Origin: Paenibacillaceae bacterium | Lineage (GTDB): Bacteria; Bacillota; Bacilli; Paenibacillales; Paenibacillaceae | Length of the DNA: 64,000 nt | NCBI GenBank assembly: GCA_004134985.1 | Contig: REGQ01000058.1 | Coordinates: 248,001 to 312,000 of the forward strand | Direction: 5' to 3' | In this document: positions 8,310 through 16,335 of the stretch, piece after piece | How positions within the stretch are numbered: the first letter of the stretch is position 1 | How the letters are laid out: each line of letters opens with the position of its first letter | Program-made: the position numbers and the translations under genes | The notes under the pieces: generated by a model | Told to the model about the DNA's origin: nothing | What the model saw: only the letters and a program-made list of their open reading frames with translations | Databases searched by the model: none

Positions 8310-8454
8310 CATTATTGTAAAATCCATCTTTTGCATCTTGATATTTTGATTCACAGAATTCAAAGCAGTCATATTCACCTTCCACAACTTCAACATTGCA
8401 TTCGTGATTAAAGTTCTCACAATCCAAGCATATACTATCAGTGTTTACTTTCAA
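8260..8454 (-). CDS. cysteine-rich small protein, 64 aa
   Basis: TTG start with GGGG 8 nt upstream. Six cysteines (CLDCENFNHEC ... CFEFCES ... C) suggest a zinc-binding knuckle. Acidic overall. It follows the NDT-like gene by 3 nt. Function unknown. Confidence 0.65.
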   Translation of the reverse strand: MKVNTDSICLDCENFNHECNVEVVEGEYDCFEFCESKYQDAKDGFYNNDEISSCRDYKKEEWTY

Positions 8455-8457
8455 ATC

Positions 8458-8847
8458 TTATTCCCCTTCTCTTCTTTCTTCAAAGTAGTTAACTGTCTTA
8501 CCCTGGCTCAATGCATATTCAATTTCTCTTTTAGTGCTGGTACCAATATACCCACCAACATTAATAACATAAATCTCATCAGCCATATCTATTTTTTGAA
8601 AGTGAATTCCGTCCAACATCTCTTTCTCTTGCTCCGTGACATGAATGTGGTCTGCGTGTCCAAATACACCTACTGAGATTACTACATTACCCTCTAAAGT
8701 TAATGCGGCATTCATTTCATTAAACTGATCTTTGAATTTTGTTGATCCACAGAGTGTGATCACTTTTTTCTTTGATTCTCTCCTGCATTTACTAGGATAC
8801 TTATAATGAATCGTTTCATTACAAACTCCACAAGCCTCAATTCTCAT
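8458..8847 (-). CDS. nucleoside 2-deoxyribosyltransferase-like protein, 129 aa
   Basis: ATG at 8845-8847 with AGGAGG 6 nt. The core has the pattern of the NDT/SLOG-like Rossmann family: ITLCGSTKF at the start, DMADEIYVINVGGYIGTSTK in the middle and REIEYALSQGKTVNYF at the end. These enzymes cleave or transfer N-glycosidic bonds of nucleosides or NAD-type nucleotides. A short Cys-containing segment (CGVCNET) precedes the core. Its position upstream of the PARP invites a link to ADP-ribose or nucleotide metabolism, which is inference only. Confidence 0.7.
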   Translation of the reverse strand: MRIEACGVCNETIHYKYPSKCRRESKKKVITLCGSTKFKDQFNEMNAALTLEGNVVISVGVFGHADHIHVTEQEKEMLDGIHFQKIDMADEIYVINVGGYIGTSTKREIEYALSQGKTVNYFEERREGE

Positions 8848-8859
8848 TTCCTGCCTCCT

Positions 8860-8877
8860 ATGAAAGACGAATTTCAT
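8860..8877 (-). repeat. leader hairpin element (ATGAAA/TTTCAT)
   Basis: ATGAAA-TTCGTC-TTTCAT followed directly by AGGAGG, upstream of the NDT-like gene. It is the clearest member of the repeated leader family. Confidence 0.55.
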
Positions 8878-8878
8878 G

Positions 8879-9196
8879 CTATTGAACTCTCTCTGAGAGC
8901 AATGGATAAATTTCAGTTGCAGCGTAACTGTTTGGATCATATGTATAGTTATGAATGTCTATAATTTCGGCTGCACCTTCAATCACTGGTTTTTGGTATT
9001 GATTGTCGCTCAACACTTTGAAACTTTTATCGACAATAACCAATCTTAACTTCTTATTGAACAAGTTAGGCACACTGCCTGAATTGATGTAGTAATTTGT
9101 TCTTCCATGTCTATTTTTGTGCATCCAAAATTCAAAGTTATAATTTTGAACCAATACGATTTCTGCTACTTCAATAAAATCATTATCTGTATACAT
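8879..9196 (-). CDS. hypothetical protein, 105 aa
   Basis: AGGAG 7 nt before ATG. Mixed alpha/beta, rich in Asn and Tyr, without recognisable motif or membrane segment. Confidence 0.75.
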   Translation of the reverse strand: MYTDNDFIEVAEIVLVQNYNFEFWMHKNRHGRTNYYINSGSVPNLFNKKLRLVIVDKSFKVLSDNQYQKPVIEGAAEIIDIHNYTYDPNSYAATEIYPLLSERVQ

Positions 9197-9229
9197 TTAT
9201 CATTCTCCTATTCTATGTATTGATAAGTC

Positions 9230-9568
9230 TCATGATTTCATCATAAAGTTCATTCTTTTTGAGATATGATCGCTATAATATGAACCATATTTCTTTTCAT
9301 TGAATACTCGTTTATGATCCCTGATTATCTCTTTATGGTTGGCAATTCCATAGACAAAAAACGTCAATGGGAATAGCAATGTAGTAACGCATTTGGCAAT
9401 CAAACTCGTAAATCTGTGCATAATAATGTGATTATCATTACAGTAATATTCATAATAATCAGTCCAGGTTCGTTGACGATACTTGAACAGTCTGTTGTGC
9501 TGCTTCTTCGTCAAGTTAAATTGTTTGTATCCGTTTTTCAGTGGATCAGCATATTTAAATTCGCTCAA
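9230..9568 (-). CDS. hypothetical membrane-associated protein, 112 aa
   Basis: TTG start with GGAGG 7 nt. Aromatic, basic N-terminal half and a single hydrophobic segment (VTTLLFPLTFFVYGIA) near residue 65, then a charged tail. Probably monotopic. Its start overlaps the stop of the upstream gene by 4 bp. Unknown function. Confidence 0.7.
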   Translation of the reverse strand: MSEFKYADPLKNGYKQFNLTKKQHNRLFKYRQRTWTDYYEYYCNDNHIIMHRFTSLIAKCVTTLLFPLTFFVYGIANHKEIIRDHKRVFNEKKYGSYYSDHISKRMNFMMKS

Positions 9569-9789
9569 ATATTATCCTCCTCATATATCTTCATGTTCTC
9601 TCCGACTTTTTCTCTAATTTCTTTTAATTTCTCTTCAATTGTGAAGATCGAAGCATACCACTCATTAAGAACAGTCATATCCACTATTTGCCCATTGTTT
9701 TGAAATAGAGAAGCAAACTCTCTTACTTCGTCTGATAGTGCAACAATGTCATTAAAGTACTCTTCCTTGGCTGCTACTATAAGCTTCAA
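9565..9789 (-). CDS. hypothetical helical protein, 74 aa
   Basis: TTG start, AGGAGG 7 nt upstream. Nearly all helix with heptad-like spacing (EEKLKEIREKVGENMKIYEE), so a coiled coil is likely. Not recognised. Confidence 0.7.
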   Translation of the reverse strand: MKLIVAAKEEYFNDIVALSDEVREFASLFQNNGQIVDMTVLNEWYASIFTIEEKLKEIREKVGENMKIYEEDNI

Positions 9790-9816
9790 TTTACAACCTC
9801 CTATAAAATCCTGGAT

Positions 9817-10119
9817 TCATGCCACTTCAAATGATAACTTTTTTCCTTTATCATTAAATTCCCATCCTGATTTGCCAGTACCAATACAATCGGGACAGGT
9901 GTAACCTGTGTCGAATGGATGTTCTCTAACAGTGCCATATCCCTCACACCAGCGACAATCAGGTAGTAGCTCCCAATGATGATCTTCTTTAGAGAAAAGG
10001 TATCCTTCAGAAATAGCTTTTTTAAGAAACTTCTTTGTTTTCCTGGCTACTTTGATGTCATTGTAAAAGTTGTCTAAATAGCGATAATGTTTGTGGTTAA
10101 AATAGATTGGTCTTCTCAA
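9817..10119 (-). CDS. DnaJ-type zinc-finger protein, 100 aa
   Basis: Carries CRWCEGYGTV and CPDCIGTGKS, the CxxCxGxG pairs of the DnaJ/HSP40 cysteine-rich domain (two repeats, about residues 53-80), so it should bind one zinc. No J-domain. TTG start with GGAGG 7 nt upstream, overlapping the previous stop as TTGA. Partner unknown. Confidence 0.75.
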   Translation of the reverse strand: MRRPIYFNHKHYRYLDNFYNDIKVARKTKKFLKKAISEGYLFSKEDHHWELLPDCRWCEGYGTVREHPFDTGYTCPDCIGTGKSGWEFNDKGKKLSFEVA

Positions 10120-10313
10120 ACCAGTTCCTCCATACCTCTCCAGAGTTTGTAATTATCTTCGACCAATTTATAAAAGTCTGAAGAGCCTTCACCTGAAAAT
10201 TTGTCATTGAGGAGATCAACCATTTTCTCTCCGTAATATGTATTAATATTCTCTGCAATTAAGATATCTGCTACAGAATCGCGATCATAATTATCGGTTT
10301 TAATAATCTTCAT
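10116..10313 (-). CDS. hypothetical protein, 65 aa; paralogue of 13904-14113
   Basis: KIIKTDNYDRDSVAD...ENINTYYGE and the end LWRGMEELV match the protein at 13904 along nearly its whole length, so this is an internal duplication. ATG at 10311-10313 fits both the GGAGG spacing (9 nt) and the start of the paralogue. Function unknown. Confidence 0.75.
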   Translation of the reverse strand: MKIIKTDNYDRDSVADILIAENINTYYGEKMVDLLNDKFSGEGSSDFYKLVEDNYKLWRGMEELV

Positions 10314-10485
10314 CTTCATCATCCTCCGCTTTGTTCTCCTCAAACAGTTTCTCAGATGTCTCTTTTAGCTGGTCAATTTTCTCAATAAACTCTGCAAAAT
10401 ACTTCTCACTGTAGAAGCACTCACCATGTTCAATATCTGCCGAGATGCTGTAATGAAGCTCTCTTACTTCACTTCTCAATGACAT
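10300..10485 (-). CDS. hypothetical helical protein, 61 aa
   Basis: GGGAGG 6 nt before ATG. Helical with an acidic end (KAEDDEDEDY), overlapping the next start by 14 bp. Not recognised. Confidence 0.7.
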   Translation of the reverse strand: MSLRSEVRELHYSISADIEHGECFYSEKYFAEFIEKIDQLKETSEKLFEENKAEDDEDEDY

Positions 10486-10538
10486 TTTTGTCCTCCCTAT
10501 GAAAAATCTCCATTATTAATATATTTAATATTTATAGC

Positions 10539-10778
10539 TTATCCTCTGAAATTTCGCTTAAACATTACAATAAACCAGATTAGATAAGGCAACCAGATGA
10601 TTGTTAATGTAATGCACCATAACCAATGCGGCACATGAAAATAATCTTTGTACATATAGCTACCATCATCATTAACCTTAACCAATCTTGAAGGTTGTGG
10701 GAGTGCTCTGTAAGCACCAGACCAAAAGAAAATAGAAAATCCTATAATTAAGTAAATACTGGTAACAATATAAAGCAT
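10539..10778 (-). CDS. two-helix membrane protein, 79 aa
   Basis: Two hydrophobic segments (IVTSIYLIIGFSIFFWSGAY and LWCITLTIIWLPYLIWFIVM) flank a 30-residue polar loop, and it ends KRNFRG. Small inner-membrane protein. RBS GAGG before ATG. Role unknown. Confidence 0.75.
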   Translation of the reverse strand: MLYIVTSIYLIIGFSIFFWSGAYRALPQPSRLVKVNDDGSYMYKDYFHVPHWLWCITLTIIWLPYLIWFIVMFKRNFRG

Positions 10779-10851
10779 GTTTTTACCTCTTTAATTTTTC
10801 ATTTATTAGTGATTCAGCAATACTACTAACTACTCTTCATTGTGATTTTAT

Positions 10852-11028
10852 TTAAAACTTTGAAAGAATATAACGGTCACTATCAAAAAGTGAAAAAAAC
10901 TTTGCTATTGAAGCAAATTTAGCGCAATAATATCTCTTACCAGTAATAGTGTCGAACGCATAAAAATCATATTTATTTATTTTGTTTTCTATTGCTTCTC
11001 GTTGCCTATATTCAATGATATCATTCAT
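10852..11028 (-). CDS. hypothetical protein, 58 aa
   Basis: ATG at 11026-11028 has AGAGG 8 nt upstream, and a GTG three codons earlier lies inside that site. Aromatic, basic, no membrane segment. Not recognised. Confidence 0.6.
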   Translation of the reverse strand: MNDIIEYRQREAIENKINKYDFYAFDTITGKRYYCAKFASIAKFFSLFDSDRYILSKF

Positions 11029-11043
11029 GTAATTCACCTCTTA

Positions 11044-11604
11044 TTAAGATAGTTCTCTATGTCTTAAGACTTTCATTACAACCGGAAACGTCGAGTAAGC
11101 AAATTTCTCTGCTGCCAACTCATGAAAATCGAACTTATAAATCAATTCTGGTTTGTCTATAAATGCTAGATCCAAAGCATTATACTGCAAGTCAGTAAAT
11201 GTTAATAAATTATCGTATGATTCAACTTCTTTTCTATATTCTTCATATACTAAGACATGACCTAGTTCATGTAGGAAGTTAAAAACTAGCAGACTATCAT
11301 CGTTAAACTCAACGTCTAGAGATTCAAATAACTTTAGCACATCTGCGTTTGAACCTTTATAAATCTCTTCCTGGTAGTAATTCATCATGTTTGAAAAAAG
11401 TGTCATGTGATATTCCATCTGCTTTTTTTTCTTGCTTCTGCTTTTCTTGACAGAAAGACGAGCATAAGGTGGAATAAACTGGTCATCTCTAAAAGTTCGA
11501 TCTTCAGGATATTGTTCAATATTATAGGTAAATACAACATCTTTAAGCAAGGGCTTAAGCTCTTTTAATACCTCATAAATCTCTTCTAATTTTACACTTC
11601 TCAT
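11044..11604 (-). CDS. HExxH-type (zincin-like) protein, 186 aa
   Basis: FLHELGHVLVYEEY holds an HExGH zinc motif at about residues 110-116, and a downstream ELAAEKFA supplies a plausible third ligand, as in ImmA/IrrE-like or M48/M78-type proteins. No HTH is attached. ImmA-type proteases cleave phage-like repressors, so a regulatory protease is possible. No repressor is adjacent. RBS AAGGAG. Confidence 0.65.
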   Translation of the reverse strand: MRSVKLEEIYEVLKELKPLLKDVVFTYNIEQYPEDRTFRDDQFIPPYARLSVKKSRSKKKKQMEYHMTLFSNMMNYYQEEIYKGSNADVLKLFESLDVEFNDDSLLVFNFLHELGHVLVYEEYRKEVESYDNLLTFTDLQYNALDLAFIDKPELIYKFDFHELAAEKFAYSTFPVVMKVLRHRELS

Positions 11605-11686
11605 ATTAGACTCTCCTTCTTTGAGCTATTGTTTACTCAGTTAAAAAGAAATTTCTCACTATATTTATTAATTTAAGAAATCCACT

Positions 11687-11932
11687 TTACACCTTAGACC
11701 ACTGCTCTGTTGTTTTTCCAATTGCTCCACATCTTAAACACTGAAACTCAGCAGCATACTCCCCAGTTGACAGATTTTCATCAGCGTTGATCCTGGTGTG
11801 CTTTACGCCTCGGCATATACCACAGCTTTTATAAAATACTCCTTCCGATTCCAATAAAACTGCAACCTTAAACAAATTCCAGAATAGAAATATAAATATC
11901 TTTAATCTATTTAAAGCAGTAGTTAACTGCAT
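11687..11932 (-). CDS. zinc-ribbon protein with hydrophobic N-terminus, 81 aa
   Basis: CGIC and CLRCGAIG form a zinc ribbon. The first 30 residues are hydrophobic (IFIFLFWNLFKVAVLL), perhaps a membrane anchor or a poorly chosen start. GGGAGAG 9 nt before ATG. Confidence 0.6.
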   Translation of the reverse strand: MQLTTALNRLKIFIFLFWNLFKVAVLLESEGVFYKSCGICRGVKHTRINADENLSTGEYAAEFQCLRCGAIGKTTEQWSKV

Positions 11933-11956
11933 TGTTAAACACTCTCCCGTTGTTTT

Positions 11957-12406
11957 TTAATTATATTCAAAATATTCATTTCTCATTTCAGCATCTTGAG
12001 TGATAGCGATAAATAAATCACCAGTTTGGCTGCAAAATTTATGTAATTGAACAGGATTAACATAATCTGAATCACCAACCCAATCGACATATATGTATTC
12101 ATTAGTACCGTCTTCATAAATTATATCAAGTGCAACAATATCTGCATGTTCAGTTAATCGATCAAGTACAGGCTTCTTCCATTCAACAGGAAAGGAGTCA
12201 GCTTGACAGTCAATTAAGTTTGATTCTTTCGAAATTTTCATGAAGACATGTTTGCAATAAAATGAAGTTCCCAGTCTATTTTCATGTTTGTAAATCCTTT
12301 TTGAAATATCGCTTATAGAAAATGATTTGAGGTTGCTCCATGTAATTCTGTAGGCTTCACAATTTTCAAGTACGATATGGACTTCTTTGAATTTTTTAAA
12401 TTCCAT
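11957..12406 (-). CDS. hypothetical protein, 149 aa
   Basis: ATG at 12404-12406 with AAAGGAG 7 nt upstream. Beta-rich with paired strands (EVHIVLENCEAYRITWSNLK). Similar layouts are common in phage proteins of unknown function. Immediately downstream of the exonuclease gene. Confidence 0.75.
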   Translation of the reverse strand: MEFKKFKEVHIVLENCEAYRITWSNLKSFSISDISKRIYKHENRLGTSFYCKHVFMKISKESNLIDCQADSFPVEWKKPVLDRLTEHADIVALDIIYEDGTNEYIYVDWVGDSDYVNPVQLHKFCSQTGDLFIAITQDAEMRNEYFEYN

Positions 12407-12440
12407 ATACATTCTCCTTTCAAAAACACTTTTCGCTGTA

Positions 12441-13008
12441 TCAATCAATTAAAACCTCATAGCATTTAGTTACTAATTTAATTTGATACTTTACATCATC
12501 TAAAGCATTATGCTTCACTAACAAATCATCATTGAGCTCTTCTTTCAGTTCCTTTTCAGACATTCCTAGTTTGGCACATGTGAGATCAACAATCGTTCTT
12601 ACATCTCTGTCATTTTTATAATAGATGGGGTAATCTAGCCCGTTTTCTTCAAATTGATATTGTATCATTTTATTGTCGAAAAGAATCCCATTTCCCCAAA
12701 AATAAATTTCACCTCCATCTTCTTTTAATTCTTCCAGCCAAGCATGAAAATTCTCTAGCAATTCCTCAATTGACACAGAACCTTGATTTAATAAATTAGT
12801 TAGTAGTTCCTTGTTTGTATTGAGCCACCACTTGAGGGTTAATCCATCGACACGTAGGTAACTGTTTTTTTTCAATGTCTGCAATTTGATTAAAAGTAGC
12901 CAAATGTTGACCAGTATTAATATCAAATGCGACTGCTGATATCTGAAAAATAGTAGCATCAGATTTTACTCCTAGCGTTTCAATATCAGTCATAATATCA
13001 ATTCTCAT
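12441..13008 (-). pseudogene. DEDDh 3'-5' exonuclease (Rv2179c-like), frameshifted
   Basis: The N-terminal part (IDIMTDIETLG...IFQISAVAFD) has the D-x-E motif of DEDD exonucleases. The C-terminal part in another frame supplies the rest, including GLTLKWWLN, the middle region and HNALDDVKYQ (H-x4-D). The switch lies at a run of eight A on the coding strand (12865-12872). Removing one A gives a continuous 188-aa protein. The 568-bp span is 3n+1. A8 runs are known slippage sites, so some full product might still form. Otherwise this is a mutation or a sequencing error. Confidence 0.75.
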
Positions 13009-13033
13009 AAAACTCTCCTTTATGTATGCAGAT

Positions 13034-13047
13034 GAAATCCCGATTTC
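13034..13047 (-). repeat. leader hairpin element (GAAAT/ATTTC)
   Basis: GAAATCGGGATTTC perfect arms, about 20 nt before the RBS of the exonuclease gene. Confidence 0.45.
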
Positions 13048-13052
13048 CTCGG

Positions 13053-13277
13053 CTATGAGCTTACATTCCTACAAGCGAAATCAGTGCAACCTTCATGTGG
13101 CTCTCTTTTATCACTATGTCTGTTACAGAAGCCGTCACCTGTGTATACCCCTTCTTCGTCTCCATTAAAATTATAATATAGGCAGAAATCGCATATTCCT
13201 ATTGAATCGTGCAAGTTCTGGCAACCTGTATTGCAAAATTTCATTGTCTTGTTAATAAGAACAACCTCCTGATTCAC
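13053..13277 (-). CDS. cysteine-rich protein, 74 aa
   Basis: Seven cysteines in pairs (CNTGC, CDFC, CNRH, CTDFAC) suggest one or two zinc sites. The GTG start lies 2 nt behind the previous TGA with no clear RBS. An ATG at codon 12 is the alternative. Function unknown. Confidence 0.6.
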   Translation of the reverse strand: MNQEVVLINKTMKFCNTGCQNLHDSIGICDFCLYYNFNGDEEGVYTGDGFCNRHSDKREPHEGCTDFACRNVSS

Positions 13278-13729
13278 ATCAAATATGCTTCAACAAAACT
13301 CACTAATTCATCAACATCTGTTTTTGTTGTTTGTTCGGTAATCGTAAAGTATTTAATCATTATGTATTTTTCATATTCTCCATTACCATAGTATTCATCG
13401 CAAACAATAACTTTGAGCTGAAGGTTGGGAGTAATCGGAACCAAATAATTTTCTGTTCCTGTATTCACAGGAAAACGCAATAAGAATCTATCAACGCTCT
13501 TACATTTGTCACTATTCTTGCTCTGCATATAATCATTAATTAACTCTAAAGTCTCTTCGCTATCATCTTCACCATAACTACCTTTATAATCAGGCAATTT
13601 CGATCTAAAGTAGCTGCTCAGTTCATTATTAAGCTTTGTTCTCTTGCGTTCAACTACATTTGTCATTGCTGCCATTAAACCTTTTTCCTCTGCTTCTCTT
13701 GCAATACTCCAATCTGATTTAATTAACAT
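13274..13729 (-). CDS. hypothetical protein, 151 aa
   Basis: GGGGAG before ATG. Helical N-terminal half, beta-rich C-terminal half (QLKVIVCDEYYGNGEYEKYI). No family recognised. Confidence 0.75.
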   Translation of the reverse strand: MLIKSDWSIAREAEEKGLMAAMTNVVERKRTKLNNELSSYFRSKLPDYKGSYGEDDSEETLELINDYMQSKNSDKCKSVDRFLLRFPVNTGTENYLVPITPNLQLKVIVCDEYYGNGEYEKYIMIKYFTITEQTTKTDVDELVSFVEAYLM

Positions 13730-13907
13730 CTATCTTCTCCCCTTGACTAAATCTTATCCCGCACATAGGACAATAGTTAATTGGCAAATACACTTTTTTC
13801 AGACCATCGCTATAGTTATCCCATTCCGATGTTTCAATGATCAGATGATAGCCCAACAAATCATCTACTATCACAATGTCATCTAAACAAGTTCCACACT
13901 CAGTCAC
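13719..13907 (-). CDS. small zinc-binding protein, 62 aa
   Basis: CGTC near the start and CPMCG near the end (INYCPMCGIRFSQ) make a zinc ribbon of the type common in small phage proteins. GTG at 13905-13907 has GGAGG 7 nt upstream and overlaps the previous stop as GTGA. Confidence 0.7.
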   Translation of the reverse strand: MTECGTCLDDIVIVDDLLGYHLIIETSEWDNYSDGLKKVYLPINYCPMCGIRFSQGEKIDVN

Positions 13908-14113
13908 ACTAGTTCCTCCATTCCTTTCCATAAAACATAATCGTCTTCTACTAGCTCATAGTAGTCAGGCGAATAGCACCCTTCCCTACAGTCAACAAAT
14001 TTATCATTTAGCATTTCCACAATAACCTCACCATAGTATTTGATAATATTTTCAGCAACCAATTGATCAGCAACGTGTTCACGATTGTAATTATCTTTGC
14101 GAATAATCTTCAT
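13904..14113 (-). CDS. hypothetical protein, 69 aa; paralogue of 10116-10313
   Basis: KIIRKDNYNREHVAD...ENIIKYYGE and LWKGMEELV match the protein at 10116. GGAGG 6 nt before ATG. The duplication suggests a useful but unknown role. Confidence 0.75.
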   Translation of the reverse strand: MKIIRKDNYNREHVADQLVAENIIKYYGEVIVEMLNDKFVDCREGCYSPDYYELVEDDYVLWKGMEELV

Positions 14114-14130
14114 AGTTTTCCTCCAACAAT

Positions 14131-14769
14131 TTATTCGAACAATACTCCACCAAGAAATTCATTATGTAGTTTTGTTACTTTTCTAAATGCTTCTTCAATC
14201 TCATTCCTTTTTTCCCAGTATGTTTTCATCGATCCTTCTGTATACACTCTGTCCCAGTCTTCAGGATATTCGCCGTTCTCTTTTTCATATTTGTAGACCT
14301 TCCTAGTTTTTAGGTTCTCACTAACCCACTGACTGAACTCATCATTAATAATTTCGATGATATCAGATAGTTTGTAATTGATAACTCTTTCGTTATTTTC
14401 ATACCAACTAGAAGGGATTTTTTCAATAGAATCATTTTCCTTAAAGAAAGGAATCTTCATTACCTCTCTAGAGTCAATTTGAATTTCAGTGTGTTCTCGC
14501 CATTGATAGAGAACAGAAAAGTATTCTTTTTTTAAATTAAATACTAATCCTTCCAATCTCAGATCTTTCACCGCTAGAACTTGTCGAATTGGATTATCCC
14601 AGTATCTAGTCTTCATATTGTAAAACCAAATGTCAGCTTCGACTTGATTCTGATGATAAACAATCTTTCCTTCTGATAGTTTTTTGAGGTTGATCACCCC
14701 ATCATTCAACTCACTGTTTAATACAATTCTATCTCCATTTTTAATTTGAAGATACTTTCCTTTATCCAT
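14131..14769 (-). CDS. hypothetical protein, 212 aa
   Basis: ATG at 14767-14769 with AAGAAG upstream. Mixed alpha/beta with many tryptophan and tyrosine residues (WFYNMKTRYWDN), no signal or membrane segment. Not recognised. Confidence 0.75.
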   Translation of the reverse strand: MDKGKYLQIKNGDRIVLNSELNDGVINLKKLSEGKIVYHQNQVEADIWFYNMKTRYWDNPIRQVLAVKDLRLEGLVFNLKKEYFSVLYQWREHTEIQIDSREVMKIPFFKENDSIEKIPSSWYENNERVINYKLSDIIEIINDEFSQWVSENLKTRKVYKYEKENGEYPEDWDRVYTEGSMKTYWEKRNEIEEAFRKVTKLHNEFLGGVLFE

Positions 14770-14831
14770 TTTTATCACTTCTTTCTATCTGTTATCAAGT
14801 CGCTTGCCCCTGAACTTAATCCATGTCATGC

Positions 14832-15287
14832 TCACAGCCCCCATCCAGAACAATTTAGTGCTTCTTGATAAACCTTTTTGATTTGCTCGTCTGTTCGGAT
14901 CTCGTCAGGAGTCACTTTGCCCCTGAATATACGATTAATGAACTCAATCATTTTCTCTCGTTCCCCTTGTAGCGCCCTTATTGCTGCCAGACAGACAGCG
15001 TGTGGAGCTGAATCAGTTGTACTCATATCATCATTTTTAAATCTTGCTGACCACCGCCAACCAACCAGGCCTTCGAAGTGAAACAACGCTAACTGGTACC
15101 CACGCAGTTGCATCTCCTGCTCCACAAAGCGAATCCCCTCCCAGGTGGTGGAGTAGGGTGGAATTGTCCCAAATGTGCCATCTGAATTAAGCTGCGTAGT
15201 CAAGAAACGGTAGCCAATTAACTCTGCAAATACTTCATCGAGTTCCCTTCCTGGCTCCATCTGCTCGATCAAACTCATATCAGTCAT
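14832..15287 (-). CDS. phage ABA-sandwich-like protein, 151 aa
   Basis: The GTIPPYSTTWEG element and APHAVCLAAIRAL follow the pattern of the phage ABA sandwich domain, a small alpha-beta-alpha fold common in phages with no assigned function. Codon use here is GC-richer than in its neighbours, hinting at later acquisition. GGAGAT precedes ATG, and the gene overlaps the previous stop by 8 bp. Confidence 0.6.
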   Translation of the reverse strand: MTDMSLIEQMEPGRELDEVFAELIGYRFLTTQLNSDGTFGTIPPYSTTWEGIRFVEQEMQLRGYQLALFHFEGLVGWRWSARFKNDDMSTTDSAPHAVCLAAIRALQGEREKMIEFINRIFRGKVTPDEIRTDEQIKKVYQEALNCSGWGL

Positions 15288-15600
15288 TTGCTTTCATCTC
15301 CAATTCTTCGAGGTATGCCGAGTGCCAACAAGCTTGGCAAATCATATCATGGTCTATATGAGACGGATAAGGAAATATTCTACCTTTCTTGTAAGGTTCC
15401 CGCGTTTCCTTGCCACAAGACTGACAATCTTCATAGACAATTTCACAAGAGGAAAATGAAGGTTCATATTCTACCTCAACTTCAAAATCCTTTTCACAAG
15501 ATTCGCATTCGCAATCAAATTTATTGTCTCGTGCATCAGAAAGGTACTCATAAACGTCATTTTCGTATCCACAATAAGGACAATCTACAGTTTTACTCAT
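15280..15600 (-). CDS. double zinc-ribbon protein, 106 aa
   Basis: Four Cys pairs (CPYCGY, CECESCEKD, CQSCGK, CQACW) predict two zinc ribbons. ATG at 15598-15600 is preferred because AAGGG lies 9 nt before it. Possibly nucleic-acid binding. Confidence 0.7.
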   Translation of the reverse strand: MSKTVDCPYCGYENDVYEYLSDARDNKFDCECESCEKDFEVEVEYEPSFSSCEIVYEDCQSCGKETREPYKKGRIFPYPSHIDHDMICQACWHSAYLEELEMKAND

Positions 15601-16052
15601 GTTTTGCATCCCTTCTTAGGTTTAATGTGATGTAGGCTGCCTTCATCATCCATGTGATACTCTAGCGTTGGATATTCTTCTACTTCTCTCAGAAATTTAA
15701 CATGATCCTTTAGATAATAGTTTTGCTTCCTTAATTGATTTTTTACCTCGTCGCTCATTTCAAGCGACCTTTCTAGCATTAAAACTCTTCCATTCAGCCG
15801 CTCAATCTCATCAAGTGCCGTAGGCCAGCCAGTACTAGCTTCCGTGATGCGCGTTGCGTCATTTAAACAAGCATCCTCAGTCACAGAATGCTTCAGTACC
15901 GCCACTTGCAAAATATGATAGGCATCCCATTGGGATTGTGCGTTTAATGCTTTCTGGATGTCCCTTTTCAGATCATCAATCGTTTCTTTCAATTCTTTTA
16001 TATATGCACATTCGGAGCAGCGCAACCTGCCGTGTTCTTCACAAATATTCAT
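15597..16052 (-). CDS. hypothetical coiled-coil protein, 151 aa
   Basis: Starts with CEEHGRLRCSEC (possible zinc knuckle), then long helices with heptads (YIKELKETIDDLKRDIQK and RLNGRVLMLERSLEMSDEVK). AAAGGG precedes ATG. Function unknown. Confidence 0.75.
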   Translation of the reverse strand: MNICEEHGRLRCSECAYIKELKETIDDLKRDIQKALNAQSQWDAYHILQVAVLKHSVTEDACLNDATRITEASTGWPTALDEIERLNGRVLMLERSLEMSDEVKNQLRKQNYYLKDHVKFLREVEEYPTLEYHMDDEGSLHHIKPKKGCKT

Positions 16053-16068
16053 ACCCTTTCCCTTTCCA

Positions 16069-16248
16069 TCACTGTTCAGTATTCAATAAAAGCTCAAGCT
16101 TTTCAGTAAATTCCTCGTAACAAGAAATTTCTGTTTGATGAGATAAATAAAAATTTGTACGTTCATTATTATCATCCAAAGATTCCTCAAGCTGTTGAAT
16201 CTTCTCTCTATACTCTTCAATCATTCCTAAAATCACTTCAGCTAACAT
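16069..16248 (-). CDS. hypothetical coiled-coil protein, 59 aa
   Basis: A small gene with GGAGAG 8 nt before ATG. All helical and acidic (MIEEYREKIQQLEESLDDNN). It starts a new transcript behind a likely promoter at 16275-16302. Not recognised. Confidence 0.7.
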   Translation of the reverse strand: MLAEVILGMIEEYREKIQQLEESLDDNNERTNFYLSHQTEISCYEEFTEKLELLLNTEQ

Positions 16249-16274
16249 TTAACCATCTCTCCTGTTCACTAAAA

Positions 16275-16302
16275 TTTATAATATAATTTATTTATTTAAC
16301 AA
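16275..16302 (-). promoter_or_regulatory. candidate sigma-A promoter
   Basis: TTGTTA-16 nt-TATAAA upstream of the gene starting at 16248. Confidence 0.45.
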
Positions 16303-16335
16303 ATCACCTTATGACTATTTTTTAAAAATTCACCT

